The notes under the pieces: model-generated
What the model was told of the DNA's origin: nothing
What the model saw: only the letters and a program-made list of their open reading frames with translations
Databases searched by the model: none
Part shown: positions 27,216 through 35,698 of the stretch, piece by piece
Numbering within the stretch: the stretch's first letter is position 1
How the letters are laid out: each line of letters starts with the position of its first letter
Origin: an uncultured Methanomicrobiales archaeon
Lineage (GTDB): Archaea > Halobacteriota > Methanomicrobia > Methanomicrobiales > Methanospirillaceae
DNA: 64,000 nucleotides
Assembly (NCBI GenBank): GCA_949320185.1
Contig: CASGHK010000023.1
Coordinates: forward strand, 45,923 to 109,922
Reading direction: 5' to 3'
Translations under genes and position numbers: made by a program

Positions 27216-27610
27216 CAGACTCTCCTGCCCCGGCGTCCGCCCTTGGCGCGGATGCTGTCGTGCGGGACCGGGGTGACGTCCTCGATCCGGCCGATCCGCA
27301 TGCCGGCGCGGGCGAGTGCGCGGATGGCGGCCTGTGCCCCGGCACCGGGGGAGCGCTGCTTGCCCTTGCCGGGCGCTCGCACCTTGACGTGGAGGCCGAC
27401 GAAGCCCTTGTCCATCGCGGCCTGGGCCACGTCGCCGGCCATCTTCATCGCGGCGTACGGGCTCGACTCGTTCCGGTCCTGCTTGACGACCATGCCGCCG
27501 CTCGATTTGGTGACCGTTTCGGCACCGGAGAGGTCCGTTACTGTGATGATCGTGTTGTTGAACGAGGCGTAGATGTGTGCGACGCCCCATCGCTCAGTTG
27601 CTTCTGCCAT
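27215..27610 (-). CDS. rps11: 30S ribosomal protein S11
   Basis: A 131-residue protein with [41 protein letters not shown], and the basic tail [12 protein letters not shown] typical of archaeal S11 on the small-subunit platform. It lies 3 bp after rps4 and overlaps rpoD by one base. The order S13-S4-S11-RpoD is conserved in archaea. Confidence 0.96.
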   Translation of the reverse strand: MAEATERWGVAHIYASFNNTIITVTDLSGAETVTKSSGGMVVKQDRNESSPYAAMKMAGDVAQAAMDKGFVGLHVKVRAPGKGKQRSPGAGAQAAIRALARAGMRIGRIEDVTPVPHDSIRAKGGRRGRRV

Positions 27611-27613
27611 GGA

Positions 27614-28162
27614 TCAGCGCCTCCTCTTGCCGAGCTGACGGTTCAGCTCGGGGTGCTCGGTATTGGTGAACGGGGACCGGCCGTAGTAGGTGATCGCCGT
27701 CTCCTCGGCGCGCGAGACCTGGTACCCGGGGATGTCGACCCGGCGACCGCCGATCGCGATGTGGCCGTGGGTGACCAGCTGGCGGGCCTGCCGCGGGGAG
27801 CGGGCGAGACCGAGGCGGTAGACCTGTGTCTGGAGCCGGCGCTCGAGCGGCTGCTGGATCCTGAGGGAGAGGACGTCGTCGATGTCCGCCTCGGACCCGA
27901 GGAGCCCGATCCGCTGCAGGTGCCCGATCAGTTCGCCCTTCTTGCGCACGGCAAGGTCGGGGTTGGTCGAGGCCGACTCGAGGGCGAGCAGGTCGCGGGC
28001 GCCCTTTCGGTACCTGCGGAGTGCTGCCTGGGCCTTCCAGACCTCGCGCTTGTTCCTGAGGCCGTACTCGATGACAAGCTTGGTCTCGTTCTCGATCCGG
28101 GTCTTCTCGAACGGACGCTTGGGCGTCTCGTACGATTTCCTGTTCTTACCTGGATATGCCAT
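27614..28162 (-). CDS. rps4: 30S ribosomal protein S4
   Basis: A 182-residue archaeal S4 with [18 protein letters not shown] at the N terminus and the S4 RNA-binding domain [29 protein letters not shown]. It is a primary 16S rRNA-binding assembly protein. It starts 16 bp after the rps13 stop and is followed by rps11 after 3 bp. Confidence 0.96.
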   Translation of the reverse strand: MAYPGKNRKSYETPKRPFEKTRIENETKLVIEYGLRNKREVWKAQAALRRYRKGARDLLALESASTNPDLAVRKKGELIGHLQRIGLLGSEADIDDVLSLRIQQPLERRLQTQVYRLGLARSPRQARQLVTHGHIAIGGRRVDIPGYQVSRAEETAITYYGRSPFTNTEHPELNRQLGKRRR

Positions 28163-28178
28163 CTGCCGTCGCCCCGCT

Positions 28179-28634
28179 TCAGTCCTTCTTTCTCCGCACG
28201 CCGACGGTGGCGCCCGTGCGTCCGGTCGACTTGGTCCGCTGGCCGCGCACCTTCTGCCCGGTCTCGTGCCGGATCCCGCGGTAGCAACGGATCTTGCGGA
28301 GCAGGTTGATGTCCTCGTCGCGGGCCATCGAGAGGTCGGTGCCCATGATGTGCCGCGGCTCGCCCGTGTAGACGTCCTTCGTGCGGTTCAGCATCCACAC
28401 GGGGACCATGCCCGCGTAGCCGCTGACTGCCTCGCGGAGGCGCTCGATCGAATCGTCGTCGAGCCTCCCCATCGTCTCCCGCTCGCCCACGTTCGCACGG
28501 CGGGCGATGATCCCGGCCGCGTGGCGGCCGACACCGGGGATGCCCGTCAGCGCGACTCGGACGGACTTGGTGCCGTCGAGGTCGTTGTTGCTGATGCGGA
28601 CGAAGTATTTTATATCGTCTTCTTCTTGTGCCAT
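28179..28634 (-). CDS. rps13: 30S ribosomal protein S13
   Basis: A 151-residue archaeal S13 with [26 protein letters not shown], the [24 protein letters not shown] block, and a basic end. It contacts the P-site and the A-site finger at the subunit head. It is the first protein gene of the long minus-strand run, 31 bp downstream of tRNA-Ser, and starts at ATG 28634; the upstream extension covers the tRNA and is not coding. Confidence 0.96.
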   Translation of the reverse strand: MAQEEDDIKYFVRISNNDLDGTKSVRVALTGIPGVGRHAAGIIARRANVGERETMGRLDDDSIERLREAVSGYAGMVPVWMLNRTKDVYTGEPRHIMGTDLSMARDEDINLLRKIRCYRGIRHETGQKVRGQRTKSTGRTGATVGVRRKKD

Positions 28635-28665
28635 GAGGTCTCCTCGATTGAGCTGCTGCCCAGAG

Positions 28666-28750
28666 CGCTGAGGGAGGGATTTGAACCCTCGAGTCCCAGG
28701 GGGACACAGGTTTAGCAAACCTGCGCCATACCAGGCTTGGCTACCTCAAC
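28666..28750 (-). tRNA. tRNA-Ser(GCT)
   Basis: A class II tRNA of 85 nt. Acceptor GTTGAGG pairs with CCTCAGC (one G-T pair), anticodon loop TTGCTAA gives GCT, the long variable arm is TGTCCCCCTGGGACT, and the T arm is GAGGGTTCAAATCCCTC. Discriminator is G and CCA is not encoded. It stands at the head of the S13-S4-S11 operon and is probably co-transcribed with it. Confidence 0.95.
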
Positions 28751-28777
28751 TGTGAATCTCGCATCCAGTGGACACTC

Positions 28778-28794
28778 GTGACGCACTGCGTCAC
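28778..28794. promoter_or_regulatory. 8-bp perfect inverted repeat upstream of tRNA-Ser/S13 operon
   Basis: GTGACGCA and TGCGTCAC flank a single C. The palindrome starts 28 bp before tRNA-Ser and lies some 20-30 bp downstream of the only weak TATA-like box I can see on that strand (CCATATTG, 28811-28818), so it may overlap the transcription start. That position is typical of an archaeal repressor operator. Function is inferred. Confidence 0.4.
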
Positions 28795-28868
28795 TCCATG
28801 ATTGGTGCGCAATATGGTGTGGGTGTGTAGGGGATAATGGTTGTGGTAGGTCTCTCAGAGACGCCGGC

Positions 28869-29846
28869 TCAGAACTCAAACCGTCGCGGCTCGCGCCGGA
28901 TGCCGCTCGCGATCAGGGCGGACGTGACGAGCGGGAGGGCGATCGTGGCGTCGCAGAAGCACTGGACGCGCGGGCTCTGTACCTGCTCCTTGCCCCAGGA
29001 GATCGCCTCCTCGAAGGTGCAGCCGGAGAGCCCGCCCCAGTGCGGGGAGTCGGCGGTGTACTGTATGGCGTAGGCGTGCCCGGTGCAGTCGGCGTCGTGG
29101 ATCGAGCCGATCACCTGGGTCTGCTGGATGAAGTTCTTGGGCACGCCGCCGCCGACGTAGACGACGCCGGTCTTCTTCGCGCCTTCAACGATCCGGGTGA
29201 CCTCGTCGGCATCGGCGAGCTGGTCAACACGAATATCGATGCCGTTGCGGCGCGCGATCACGAGCCCGATACCGATCGACGAGTCGGCGAGCGCGGGGAC
29301 GAAGATGGGGACGCCCTCCGAGACGCAGGTGGCGAGGAACGAGGAGCTCTCGGGGGCGGCGCCGGCGATGTACCGGCCGAAGGCCTCGAGGAACGCGCGC
29401 GACGAGCCGTCGAACGGAGCCACCGAACGGGCGAACTCGGCGATCTGTCGGTCGGTGGTCCGGAACTCCTCCTCGAACGCGAAGACGTCGTAGATCCGGT
29501 CGATGCCCCGGCTGAAGAGCTCGGCGTCGTCGACGTGGTGGTGGCCCTGGTAGTGGCAGACCCCGAGGTGTTCGCAGGCGTCGTGGAAGATATTGGCCCC
29601 GGTGGAGACGATCGCATCGACGTAGTGGTGCCGGACGAGGGCGCTCAACACCTCGCGCATGCCGGCGGGGATCATCGCGCCGGAGAGCCCGAGCAGGATG
29701 GTGCAGTCGGGGTCACCGAGCATCTCGCGCCAGATCCGGACCGATTCGCCGAGCTTCCGACCCTGGAAGCCGGTCGAGGCCATCCCGTCCAGGAGGGCCG
29801 CGAGGTCGTTGGTCGGTCGTACGGGGACGGTGGGCTGCATCGCCAT
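28869..29846 (-). CDS. dys: deoxyhypusine synthase
   Basis: A 325-residue NAD-dependent enzyme transferring the aminobutyl group of spermidine to a lysine of aIF5A. LLGLSGAMIPAGMREVLSALV, VDAIVSTGANIFHD and GGGVPKNFIQQT are conserved, and EEAISWGKEQ carries the active-site lysine. Some archaeal homologues act in agmatine-based variants, so the exact amine donor is open. The gene ends 119 bp before tRNA-Ser. Two Met codons near the start (29846 and 29840) are equally possible. Confidence 0.9.
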   Translation of the reverse strand: MAMQPTVPVRPTNDLAALLDGMASTGFQGRKLGESVRIWREMLGDPDCTILLGLSGAMIPAGMREVLSALVRHHYVDAIVSTGANIFHDACEHLGVCHYQGHHHVDDAELFSRGIDRIYDVFAFEEEFRTTDRQIAEFARSVAPFDGSSRAFLEAFGRYIAGAAPESSSFLATCVSEGVPIFVPALADSSIGIGLVIARRNGIDIRVDQLADADEVTRIVEGAKKTGVVYVGGGVPKNFIQQTQVIGSIHDADCTGHAYAIQYTADSPHWGGLSGCTFEEAISWGKEQVQSPRVQCFCDATIALPLVTSALIASGIRREPRRFEF

Positions 29847-29910
29847 GGTGCATAGCTTACGGGGATCCCATGGATAATGATATGGGTGCCCCGGAGGGGC
29901 CCGCCCGCCG

Positions 29911-30729
29911 TCAGAGGTAGCGGCGGGGGACCTTCACCTGGATCGAGTACGACTGGATGTACCGGCTGGTGATGACGAAGTAGTAGCGGTGGTTGCCCTC
30001 GTAGAACTTCTCGGTGAACGAGCCGGAGAAGGTGTTGCCCGGGGGGGAGATGATCCGGACGAAGCGGTTCGGGTCGTCGGCGTCGACGACCTGGATCGAG
30101 AACCGGGGCATCACGATGTCGGGCTGCACCGACGGGGAGAGGGTGTAGTGGATCTCGAAGGACTGGTAGGGGACCTGGATTACATCGGTGGTGCCGGACC
30201 ACCGGCCCGAGAGCTGGGCATAGGTCTGGAGGGTGGGGTCCTCGGTGGGGCTGGTGACATACGGGATCGTCGCGGGCAGAGGGTCGGTCAGCTGGACCGA
30301 GTACCGCGCGGGGTCGACGAACGGGATCTGGGAGACGCCGGGCTCAGGGCCGGCGATTGTGGGCGCAGGGGTGCGCACGGGTGCAGCGGTCGCGGCAGCG
30401 GTGGGGACGGCCTGCGGGAGGGTGACCGAGGCGTTACCGGCCGGCGAAGAGGCTTCGCCCTCGCGGACGGCGTAGGGGAGGTCGGAGGGGGCGGGGGGCG
30501 GTCCGCCGGTGATCGTGCCCTGGGCGGCGGTGGCCCCCTGGCCCGCGGACGGGAGGCCGGCGGGGGTGGGGACGCCGGCGGAGGTCTCGGTCGGTATCGG
30601 CGTCCCGGCACCGCTCGCCTGGACCCCGAGGTTGACGGGCTTGCCGGTGAGCGCCGGTTTCACCACGATCGCGAGGATGATCACGACCGAGAGCGCGAGC
30701 ACCACGTACTGGATCTCCCGCTTTTCCAT
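29911..30729 (-). CDS. membrane-anchored protein with Pro/Ala/Thr-rich stalk, unknown
   Basis: A 272-residue protein. Residues 7-25 form one hydrophobic segment (a signal anchor), residues about 35-145 are rich in Pro, Ala, Gly and Thr with no predicted fold, and the last 125 residues form a compact domain with many aromatic and beta-strand-like stretches, ending IQVKVPRRYL. I recognise no family. Layout suggests an extracytoplasmic domain on a flexible stalk. It is divergent from an archaellin gene, with several palindromes between them, so a surface or archaellum-related role is conceivable but unproven. Confidence 0.65.
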   Translation of the reverse strand: MEKREIQYVVLALSVVIILAIVVKPALTGKPVNLGVQASGAGTPIPTETSAGVPTPAGLPSAGQGATAAQGTITGGPPPAPSDLPYAVREGEASSPAGNASVTLPQAVPTAAATAAPVRTPAPTIAGPEPGVSQIPFVDPARYSVQLTDPLPATIPYVTSPTEDPTLQTYAQLSGRWSGTTDVIQVPYQSFEIHYTLSPSVQPDIVMPRFSIQVVDADDPNRFVRIISPPGNTFSGSFTEKFYEGNHRYYFVITSRYIQSYSIQVKVPRRYL

Positions 30730-30730
30730 G

Positions 30731-30830
30731 TCACCTTAAGGTGAACGCGGGTGGTATTAATACCTGGAGATTGCCCTGCCGGCTCCGGTCCCGTGGGAAA
30801 AGCGTCGGTTTTTGTTCGCCTTATGGCGAA
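30731..30830. promoter_or_regulatory. three palindromes in the divergent promoter of the stalk protein and archaellin
   Basis: TCACCTTAAGGTGA (30731-30744) and GGTATTAATACC (30753-30764) are perfect palindromes, and TTCGCC-TTAT-GGCGAA (30815-30830) is a 6-bp inverted repeat. The first overlaps the ribosome site of the minus-strand gene; the second is TATA-like on both strands. Together they look like operator and promoter elements. I infer regulation; nothing identifies the regulator. Confidence 0.45.
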
Positions 30831-30905
30831 TGGGGGCGAGAATGGACTGATTGCCGAATTTTTATCGAAAGGACGGCGGTGCACGCAGTTGTCACATCAC
30901 TACGA

Positions 30906-30913
30906 TTAAATAC
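30906..30913 (+). promoter_or_regulatory. candidate TATA box of the first archaellin gene
   Basis: TTAAATAC resembles the archaeal TATA consensus and lies about 80 bp before the chosen archaellin start, which would give a 5' leader of roughly 50 nt. The surroundings are more AT-rich than the window average. Confidence 0.4.
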
Positions 30914-30988
30914 TTTGACGTCATTTCAGAAGGTAGGAGTTCTGGGAGAGATCCCGGGATTCACTGAAAGTCAGGTCAGGTGACCATG

Positions 30989-31579
30989 ATGAAGGTATTT
31001 CGGAACAATGAAGATGCATTCACGGGCCTCGAGGCCGCGATCGTCCTGATCGCGTTCGTCGTCGTGGCGGCCGTGTTCTCGTACGTGGTGCTCGGCGCCG
31101 GGTTCTTCACCACGCAGAAGTCGCAGGAGACTGTCCACAGTGGCGTTGCCATGGCATCGTCGGCCGTTGAAGTGTTAGGCGATGTGTACGGTACAACAAA
31201 CTCACTTAGCGATGGAGTTCAAAAGATCAACTTCACCATCGGACTGGCGGCGGGTGCGACCTCGGTCGATATGAGCAAAGCCGTTTTCGTCTTCTCGACG
31301 GGTAGTGTTTTGGAGACTCTTGCTCCTCCAACAGGCGCAACTGGTAGTGTTACCTCTTCGACCCCAGGAAACTGGACCATTGTCAATATTAACCACGCTC
31401 TTGGCGGCGACAACTCTATGCTCGAAGCAGGTGAGCAGTTCGAGATTGGGGCGATGCCCAGCTCTCCGATGCCCGCCTACACTGCTTTCAACCTGGAGAT
31501 TAAGCCTCCGATTGGCGCATCGCTCGCGATCAAGAGGACGGTTCCAGCGAACATCAAAAATGTGAACCTCCTTTACTAA
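30989..31579 (+). CDS. flaB: archaellin (archaeal flagellin) precursor
   Basis: About 196 residues. The class III signal peptide NNEDAFTG is cleaved after Gly, and LEAAIVLIAFVVVAAVFSYVVLGAGF is the hydrophobic assembly helix. FEIGAMP and PPIGASLAIKRTVP match the archaellin C-terminal part. ATG 30989 is chosen because GGTGA stands 5 nt upstream; ATG 30986 and GTG 30980 are in frame. The middle of the gene (about 31180-31480) uses TTA, ACA and ACT-type codons and looks lower in GC than both ends and than the next archaellin, which suggests diversification or gene conversion of the exposed domain. Confidence 0.9.
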   Translation: MKVFRNNEDAFTGLEAAIVLIAFVVVAAVFSYVVLGAGFFTTQKSQETVHSGVAMASSAVEVLGDVYGTTNSLSDGVQKINFTIGLAAGATSVDMSKAVFVFSTGSVLETLAPPTGATGSVTSSTPGNWTIVNINHALGGDNSMLEAGEQFEIGAMPSSPMPAYTAFNLEIKPPIGASLAIKRTVPANIKNVNLLY

Positions 31580-31582
31580 TCT

Positions 31583-31589
31583 CTTTTTT
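31583..31589 (+). terminator. U-tract terminator between the archaellin genes
   Basis: A run of six T follows the first archaellin stop by 4 nt and abuts the ATG of the second at 31590. Oligo-U terminators are standard in archaea. If active, most transcripts would end before the second archaellin. Confidence 0.5.
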
Positions 31590-32174
31590 ATGCCCCGGTG
31601 CGCTCTCTCGAACGAGGAGGCGTTTACTGGTCTTGAAGCCGCGATCGTCCTGATTGCGTTCACCATCGTCGCGTCCGTCTTCGCCTATACCGTCCTCGGC
31701 ACCGGGTTCATGGCGACCCAGCAGGCGCAGAAGGCGGTTCACGAGGGGCTCGGGCAGGTCTCCGGCGGGCTCGACCTCCGCGGGCAGGTGACGGGCTTCG
31801 CGCCGGCGGACGGCGCGTCGATAGAGACGCTGCGCGTCGTGCTCGCGTCCAACATGGCAACCGGAGCGATGGTGGACCTCGACCGGATGGTGGTCCAGCT
31901 CGCGACGGACACCGTCCTCGAGACCCTCCAGAAAGGGACCGATCTCACGGATCCGTCGGCGGGCGAGTGGACGGTCTATCGCCGGGAGCAGACGAGCGGC
32001 ACGCCCAACAACGTGCTCGAACCGAACGAGGTGGTCGTGATCGCGATTCATCCCACGAGCCCGCTCGCCCCCGGCACCGCCTTCTCGCTCGAACTCAGGA
32101 CGGACGGCGGCGCGCCGGTGATCCTGCAGCGGACCGTGCCGGCATACCCCTCGCGGTCGAACATCCTCTACTGA
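31590..32174 (+). CDS. flaB: second archaellin precursor
   Basis: A 194-residue protein. SNEEAFTG is the class III cleavage site and LEAAIVLIAFTIVASVFAYTVLGTGF the assembly helix, nearly identical to the upstream paralogue. The C-terminal half (VVIAIHPTSPLAPGTAFSLEL) is also alignable, but the middle differs and is GC-rich like the rest of the window. ATG 31590 has only a T-run before it and no ribosome site; no other in-frame start before the signal peptide is seen. Expression may be low or depend on coupling with the first gene, which ends 10 nt earlier. No other archaellum genes are adjacent. Confidence 0.88.
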   Translation: MPRCALSNEEAFTGLEAAIVLIAFTIVASVFAYTVLGTGFMATQQAQKAVHEGLGQVSGGLDLRGQVTGFAPADGASIETLRVVLASNMATGAMVDLDRMVVQLATDTVLETLQKGTDLTDPSAGEWTVYRREQTSGTPNNVLEPNEVVVIAIHPTSPLAPGTAFSLELRTDGGAPVILQRTVPAYPSRSNILY

Positions 32175-32539
32175 AGGGAAAGACGCCGCCGGGGGGAATG
32201 TCGTCGGCTCTTCTCGTCGACCGATTCCTCTGTTCGTGAAGACCTGGATTCGAAGGGGACGGTGATGGTCCCATCTGCCCTCCAGCCCCGTCTCTCCGGT
32301 TGGCTGGGTAAAAATGGTGAACCAGGTTGGTGTCAGCTCGCGAGAACGCCCTTTCCCGGTCCCTCCCCCCGGTCGCCGCCGGATGATCGGTATGACCCGC
32401 TCTGGGGGCTCTCCGGGACGTCTACCGCGTATACCGTCCTGGGAGAGGGGCTCCGGTCCTCACTGAGAGCTCTTCCTGACGCCGGGCTCTCTCTGGCGAG
32501 TCCGGCGTCGGCGAGCATGCGCTGGTCCTCTGGCTGACC
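32175..32539. other. 365-bp intergenic stretch, no gene seen
   Basis: Between the second archaellin and a convergent unknown gene. Short open frames here (for example 32262-32537) lack ribosome sites and recognisable protein character. No tRNA, clear hairpin or strong T-run is visible. Confidence 0.5.
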
Positions 32540-33526
32540 TTAAGCCCGCCGCATCTTTCGGTCGTTGCCCGTGATCGCCCCTGCCTTCCGGAGGTCGTCG
32601 AGGAGCGCCCGCACGAACTCGGGAGGCGTGTCGAGCACGAGGGTCGCCTCCGGCCTGTTGGTCTCGAGGCGGGTGGTCCGGACTGCCCCGATCACCGTCT
32701 CGAGATCGGTCCGCCCCTCGCGATCGAAGACCTCGAGGACCACCCCGATCGCCTGTCTCATCACCCCGAGGTGGTAGACGAGCGCTTCGAGACTCTCGGG
32801 TGTCACCGACGTCCCGAGCACCGCCTCCTCCACCTCGTCACCGCTGCAGGACAGGTGGATCGACCCCTCGCACTCGACAACGTACTCGGTCTCGTAGAAG
32901 ATCACAAAATCGGTTCGAAGTCCACGCTCCTGGACCAGTTCGGGCGAGATCTCGACGTCGCCGACCACCACCTCGGTCTCGATCGCCTCGGGCACGACTG
33001 CGCGGGCGAGGCGGAGCCCCTCGTTGGTCTCCTCCAGGATCCCCTGTTCAACGAGGGTCTGACGGGCCACGATCTCGTCAATCTCTCCGATCAGGTCCCA
33101 GAGCCCTCTGTCCACCAGCTCCGAACCGACCTGGTTCAGTTCGCTCATCGGTCTCCCGACGGCGACGAGGTCGCCGACCTGCCGATCTTCCAGGGCCTTC
33201 TCGATCACGATATACTGCCGGGTGAGTGTATCCCGGAAGCGTTCGAGCTGGACACGCTCGGATCGGATCATCTCCTCAGCGAACTCTTCTTCTTCCTCTC
33301 CCTGGTCTGCTGCGAGGTCATAGGAAAGGTCATCATCGACCCTTCGATCCGCGATCTCGGCGTTCAACCAGTCGAAGAGCTTCGCGAAGGGTCCCCTGAC
33401 CCGTGTCTCCTCCGTGATCAGGGAGCTGACTTTGCGACGTGCGCGGACCCCCCGCCCCTTTAAAAAGGTCACAAACCGGTCTGCATCCCCGGCATCCCCG
33501 AAGACCAGTGTCTCTTCAAGAACCAT
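32540..33526 (-). CDS. unknown acidic protein, 328 residues
   Basis: Starts MVLEETLVFGDAGDADRFV at ATG 33526; a longer in-frame extension is Arg/Pro-rich and probably not coding. The protein is strongly acidic, with a Glu-rich run near residue 95 and long amphipathic helices around residues 100-150 (RSERVQLERFRDTLTRQYIV), then alternating helices and strands. The N-terminal segment resembles a small domain seen twice in archaeal regulators, but I cannot name it. There is no signal peptide or membrane segment. It lies between archaellin and a two-component kinase, so a role in motility or signalling is possible. I do not recognise the family. Confidence 0.65.
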   Translation of the reverse strand: MVLEETLVFGDAGDADRFVTFLKGRGVRARRKVSSLITEETRVRGPFAKLFDWLNAEIADRRVDDDLSYDLAADQGEEEEEFAEEMIRSERVQLERFRDTLTRQYIVIEKALEDRQVGDLVAVGRPMSELNQVGSELVDRGLWDLIGEIDEIVARQTLVEQGILEETNEGLRLARAVVPEAIETEVVVGDVEISPELVQERGLRTDFVIFYETEYVVECEGSIHLSCSGDEVEEAVLGTSVTPESLEALVYHLGVMRQAIGVVLEVFDREGRTDLETVIGAVRTTRLETNRPEATLVLDTPPEFVRALLDDLRKAGAITGNDRKMRRA

Positions 33527-33865
33527 CGTGCGATATGATCTGTTCCAAAGGTTAAGAACAGTTTTCAGATCCGTCGCCCCGTTCGGTGTGAGGGTAAGAT
33601 TGCCAGGGGGTGCTGTCAATTCTGGCGAACCCAAACTTTGATGCCTGCGGCGTCGTGGTCGGGCAATCGGCCGACCGATCAGTGGTCTTCTCGTTCCCGG
33701 ACCCCCCGGGCGGATGAGGACCGACGAAGAGGGAGGACCCCCCCGCAACGGAATCCAGTTCAGGCTGTCGTCTCCGGATTGGCATTTCGGGGAAAATGAA
33801 CCATGGAGGCCTCTCGCCGAATCTATGGAAATATCCGTCGTCTGCGCTTCGTCGAACGTCGGGGA
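33527..33865. other. 339-bp intergenic stretch, no gene seen
   Basis: Lies between the unknown acidic protein and the histidine kinase, both on the minus strand, so it should contain the promoter of the former. A moderately AT-rich patch (TTCCAAAGGTTAAGAAC near 33543) is the only candidate core. Frames running through here are continuations of antisense frames. Confidence 0.45.
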
Positions 33866-35413
33866 TCAGGACGACTCGGGTGTGGTCCCTTTCTCCGGCG
33901 CCTGCCCCATCGTCTCCTCTACCGGGAACCGGTACCGCCCCTCCGGCACGATGATCTCGAACCGTGCCCCGGTCTCGGGGGTCCCTGTCTCCTGGATCGT
34001 CATGCCGGTGATCCCGATGATCTCGCGCGCGAGAAAGAGCCCGAACCCCGTGTTCTGGCCGAACCCCCGCTCGAAGATCCACTCCTTCTCTTCTGCCTGG
34101 ACGCCCACGCCGTTGTCCTCCACCAGGATCACGATCCCTGCCTCCAGCGGAGCGCAGGTGAACCGGATCCGTGTCGCGATCCGCCCGTGCCGGACGGTGT
34201 TGTCGACCAGGTTCTCGATCACGCGTTCGAAGAGCGGGTCGGCATGGACCTCCAGGTCCCCTACCGCCACCTCGACCCGGAGCTCAGGTGGCGCGACCAA
34301 GTCAGCCGCCCGCTTCACCACGTCGCTGACCCGGTGCCAGCGGGCGGACCGGACCCCGATGTCCTGGTAGATCTTGGTGAAGGCGATCTGTCGCGCGATC
34401 GCGGTCGATGCCTGCCGGATACCGTTGATGTAACTCCTCACCACCGGCTCGTTGCAGTCCTCCTGGGCGAGGTCGAGGTACCCGGCGAGCAGGGTCAGCT
34501 GGTTCTGGATGTCGTGGCGGGTGATCGACGAGAGGAGGTTCAGCTTCTCGTTCGCACGGAGGAGGGCCATCTCGCTCTGCCTCCGGTCGGGGTCCATCCC
34601 CGGGGCGGGAAAGGACTCGCAGAGCCGGCGTTCGCCCTCGCCCTGCCTTGCCTGTCCCTCTTCCTCCCCCGACCTGCCGGTAACGTCGATGAACGAGACG
34701 ACCGACCTGTGCGTCCCGGGGATCATCCCCACGGTGGCCGCAACGAGGTGCTCTCTCCCTTCCCGATCTTTGAACCGGAACTCGTACTGCACCGGCACCT
34801 TCCCCGGGTTCACCCGGCGCGACTGGTGGTACTCCAGCAGCCGCTCCCGGTCCTCCTCGGCGATCATCTCGAAGAACCGGTTGGAGCCCACCAGCTCGTC
34901 CCGCCGGTACCCCGTGAGTCGCTCGCATGCCGAGTTGACGAGCGCAATCCGGGTGTCGTGCTCCAGTATCACGCTCGCCGCCCCCGAGTACTCGAAGATA
35001 GTCCGATACGCCCCGGTGGAGACGCGCGCCAGCCGTTCCGCGTCGGCCGTTCTGACCGCCTGGTCGACCAGGTGGAGGAGCTCCCCGAACTGCGCCCGGG
35101 CGTCCCCGCCCTTCTGGAGGTAGTAGGACGCCCCGGAGTTGAGCGCCTCCATCGCCACCTCTTCGCGCCCGCGCCCGGTGAAGATGATGAACGGGGTCGA
35201 GTTCCCGGTGGTCCGCACCCGCTTCAACAGCTCGATTCCCGAGAGGCCGGGCATCTCGTAGTCCGAGACGATCGCGATGAACCGACTGGCGTCGAGGAGC
35301 GAGAGCGCCTCCTCTCCCGACAATGCCACCTCGACCGCGTACCGGCCATCCCGTTCGATGAACCGCCGCCCCAGGTCGAGCAGTGCCGGCTCGTCATCCA
35401 CGAGGAGCAGCAT
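33866..35413 (-). CDS. cytosolic hybrid histidine kinase: receiver-PAS-kinase
   Basis: A 515-residue protein with no membrane segment. Residues 1-120 are a response regulator receiver (LLLVDDEPALL, phospho-acceptor Asp in IVSDYEMPG, YYLQKGG). Residues about 135-255 are a PAS domain (YSGAASVILEHD, VNSACERLTGYRRDELVG). The kinase part has SSITRHDIQNQLT with the likely phosphorylated His, then N-box ENLVDNTVRHG and G-boxes EDNGVGV and NTGFGLFLAREI. It senses a cytosolic cue or receives phosphate through the receiver. It is divergent from the chemoreceptor gene, across 285 bp, which hints at joint function. The order receiver-first is common in archaeal kinases. Confidence 0.88.
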   Translation of the reverse strand: MLLLVDDEPALLDLGRRFIERDGRYAVEVALSGEEALSLLDASRFIAIVSDYEMPGLSGIELLKRVRTTGNSTPFIIFTGRGREEVAMEALNSGASYYLQKGGDARAQFGELLHLVDQAVRTADAERLARVSTGAYRTIFEYSGAASVILEHDTRIALVNSACERLTGYRRDELVGSNRFFEMIAEEDRERLLEYHQSRRVNPGKVPVQYEFRFKDREGREHLVAATVGMIPGTHRSVVSFIDVTGRSGEEEGQARQGEGERRLCESFPAPGMDPDRRQSEMALLRANEKLNLLSSITRHDIQNQLTLLAGYLDLAQEDCNEPVVRSYINGIRQASTAIARQIAFTKIYQDIGVRSARWHRVSDVVKRAADLVAPPELRVEVAVGDLEVHADPLFERVIENLVDNTVRHGRIATRIRFTCAPLEAGIVILVEDNGVGVQAEEKEWIFERGFGQNTGFGLFLAREIIGITGMTIQETGTPETGARFEIIVPEGRYRFPVEETMGQAPEKGTTPESS

Positions 35414-35698
35414 GGGCGAGCACCCCCGGTTTTACCCGACTGCCGGGCATGATACCAATCACTGTTATTCAACTGCAATAAAATGTGACTATTATATTCG
35501 TGGATCTCCCCGACCAGTGAGAGGGAGTGGGTGAAGAACGGTGGGTCCGTCGTCCCTCTCTGTAACCAAAACGAAACCCTTAACGGTCCTCCTGGTACCT
35601 TCTGGGTAAGGAACAGGTCGTGCCCATTCTGTGCTTGTACCGTCACGTCCTGTGTCCGGGAGTCGGGGGACCGAGGGCCCCCGGGGAACCAGGAGAAC

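Noticed and set aside
32262..32537. 91-codon plus-strand frame after the archaellins
   Set aside because: No ribosome site, no protein-like pattern and no neighbour on the same transcript to support it.
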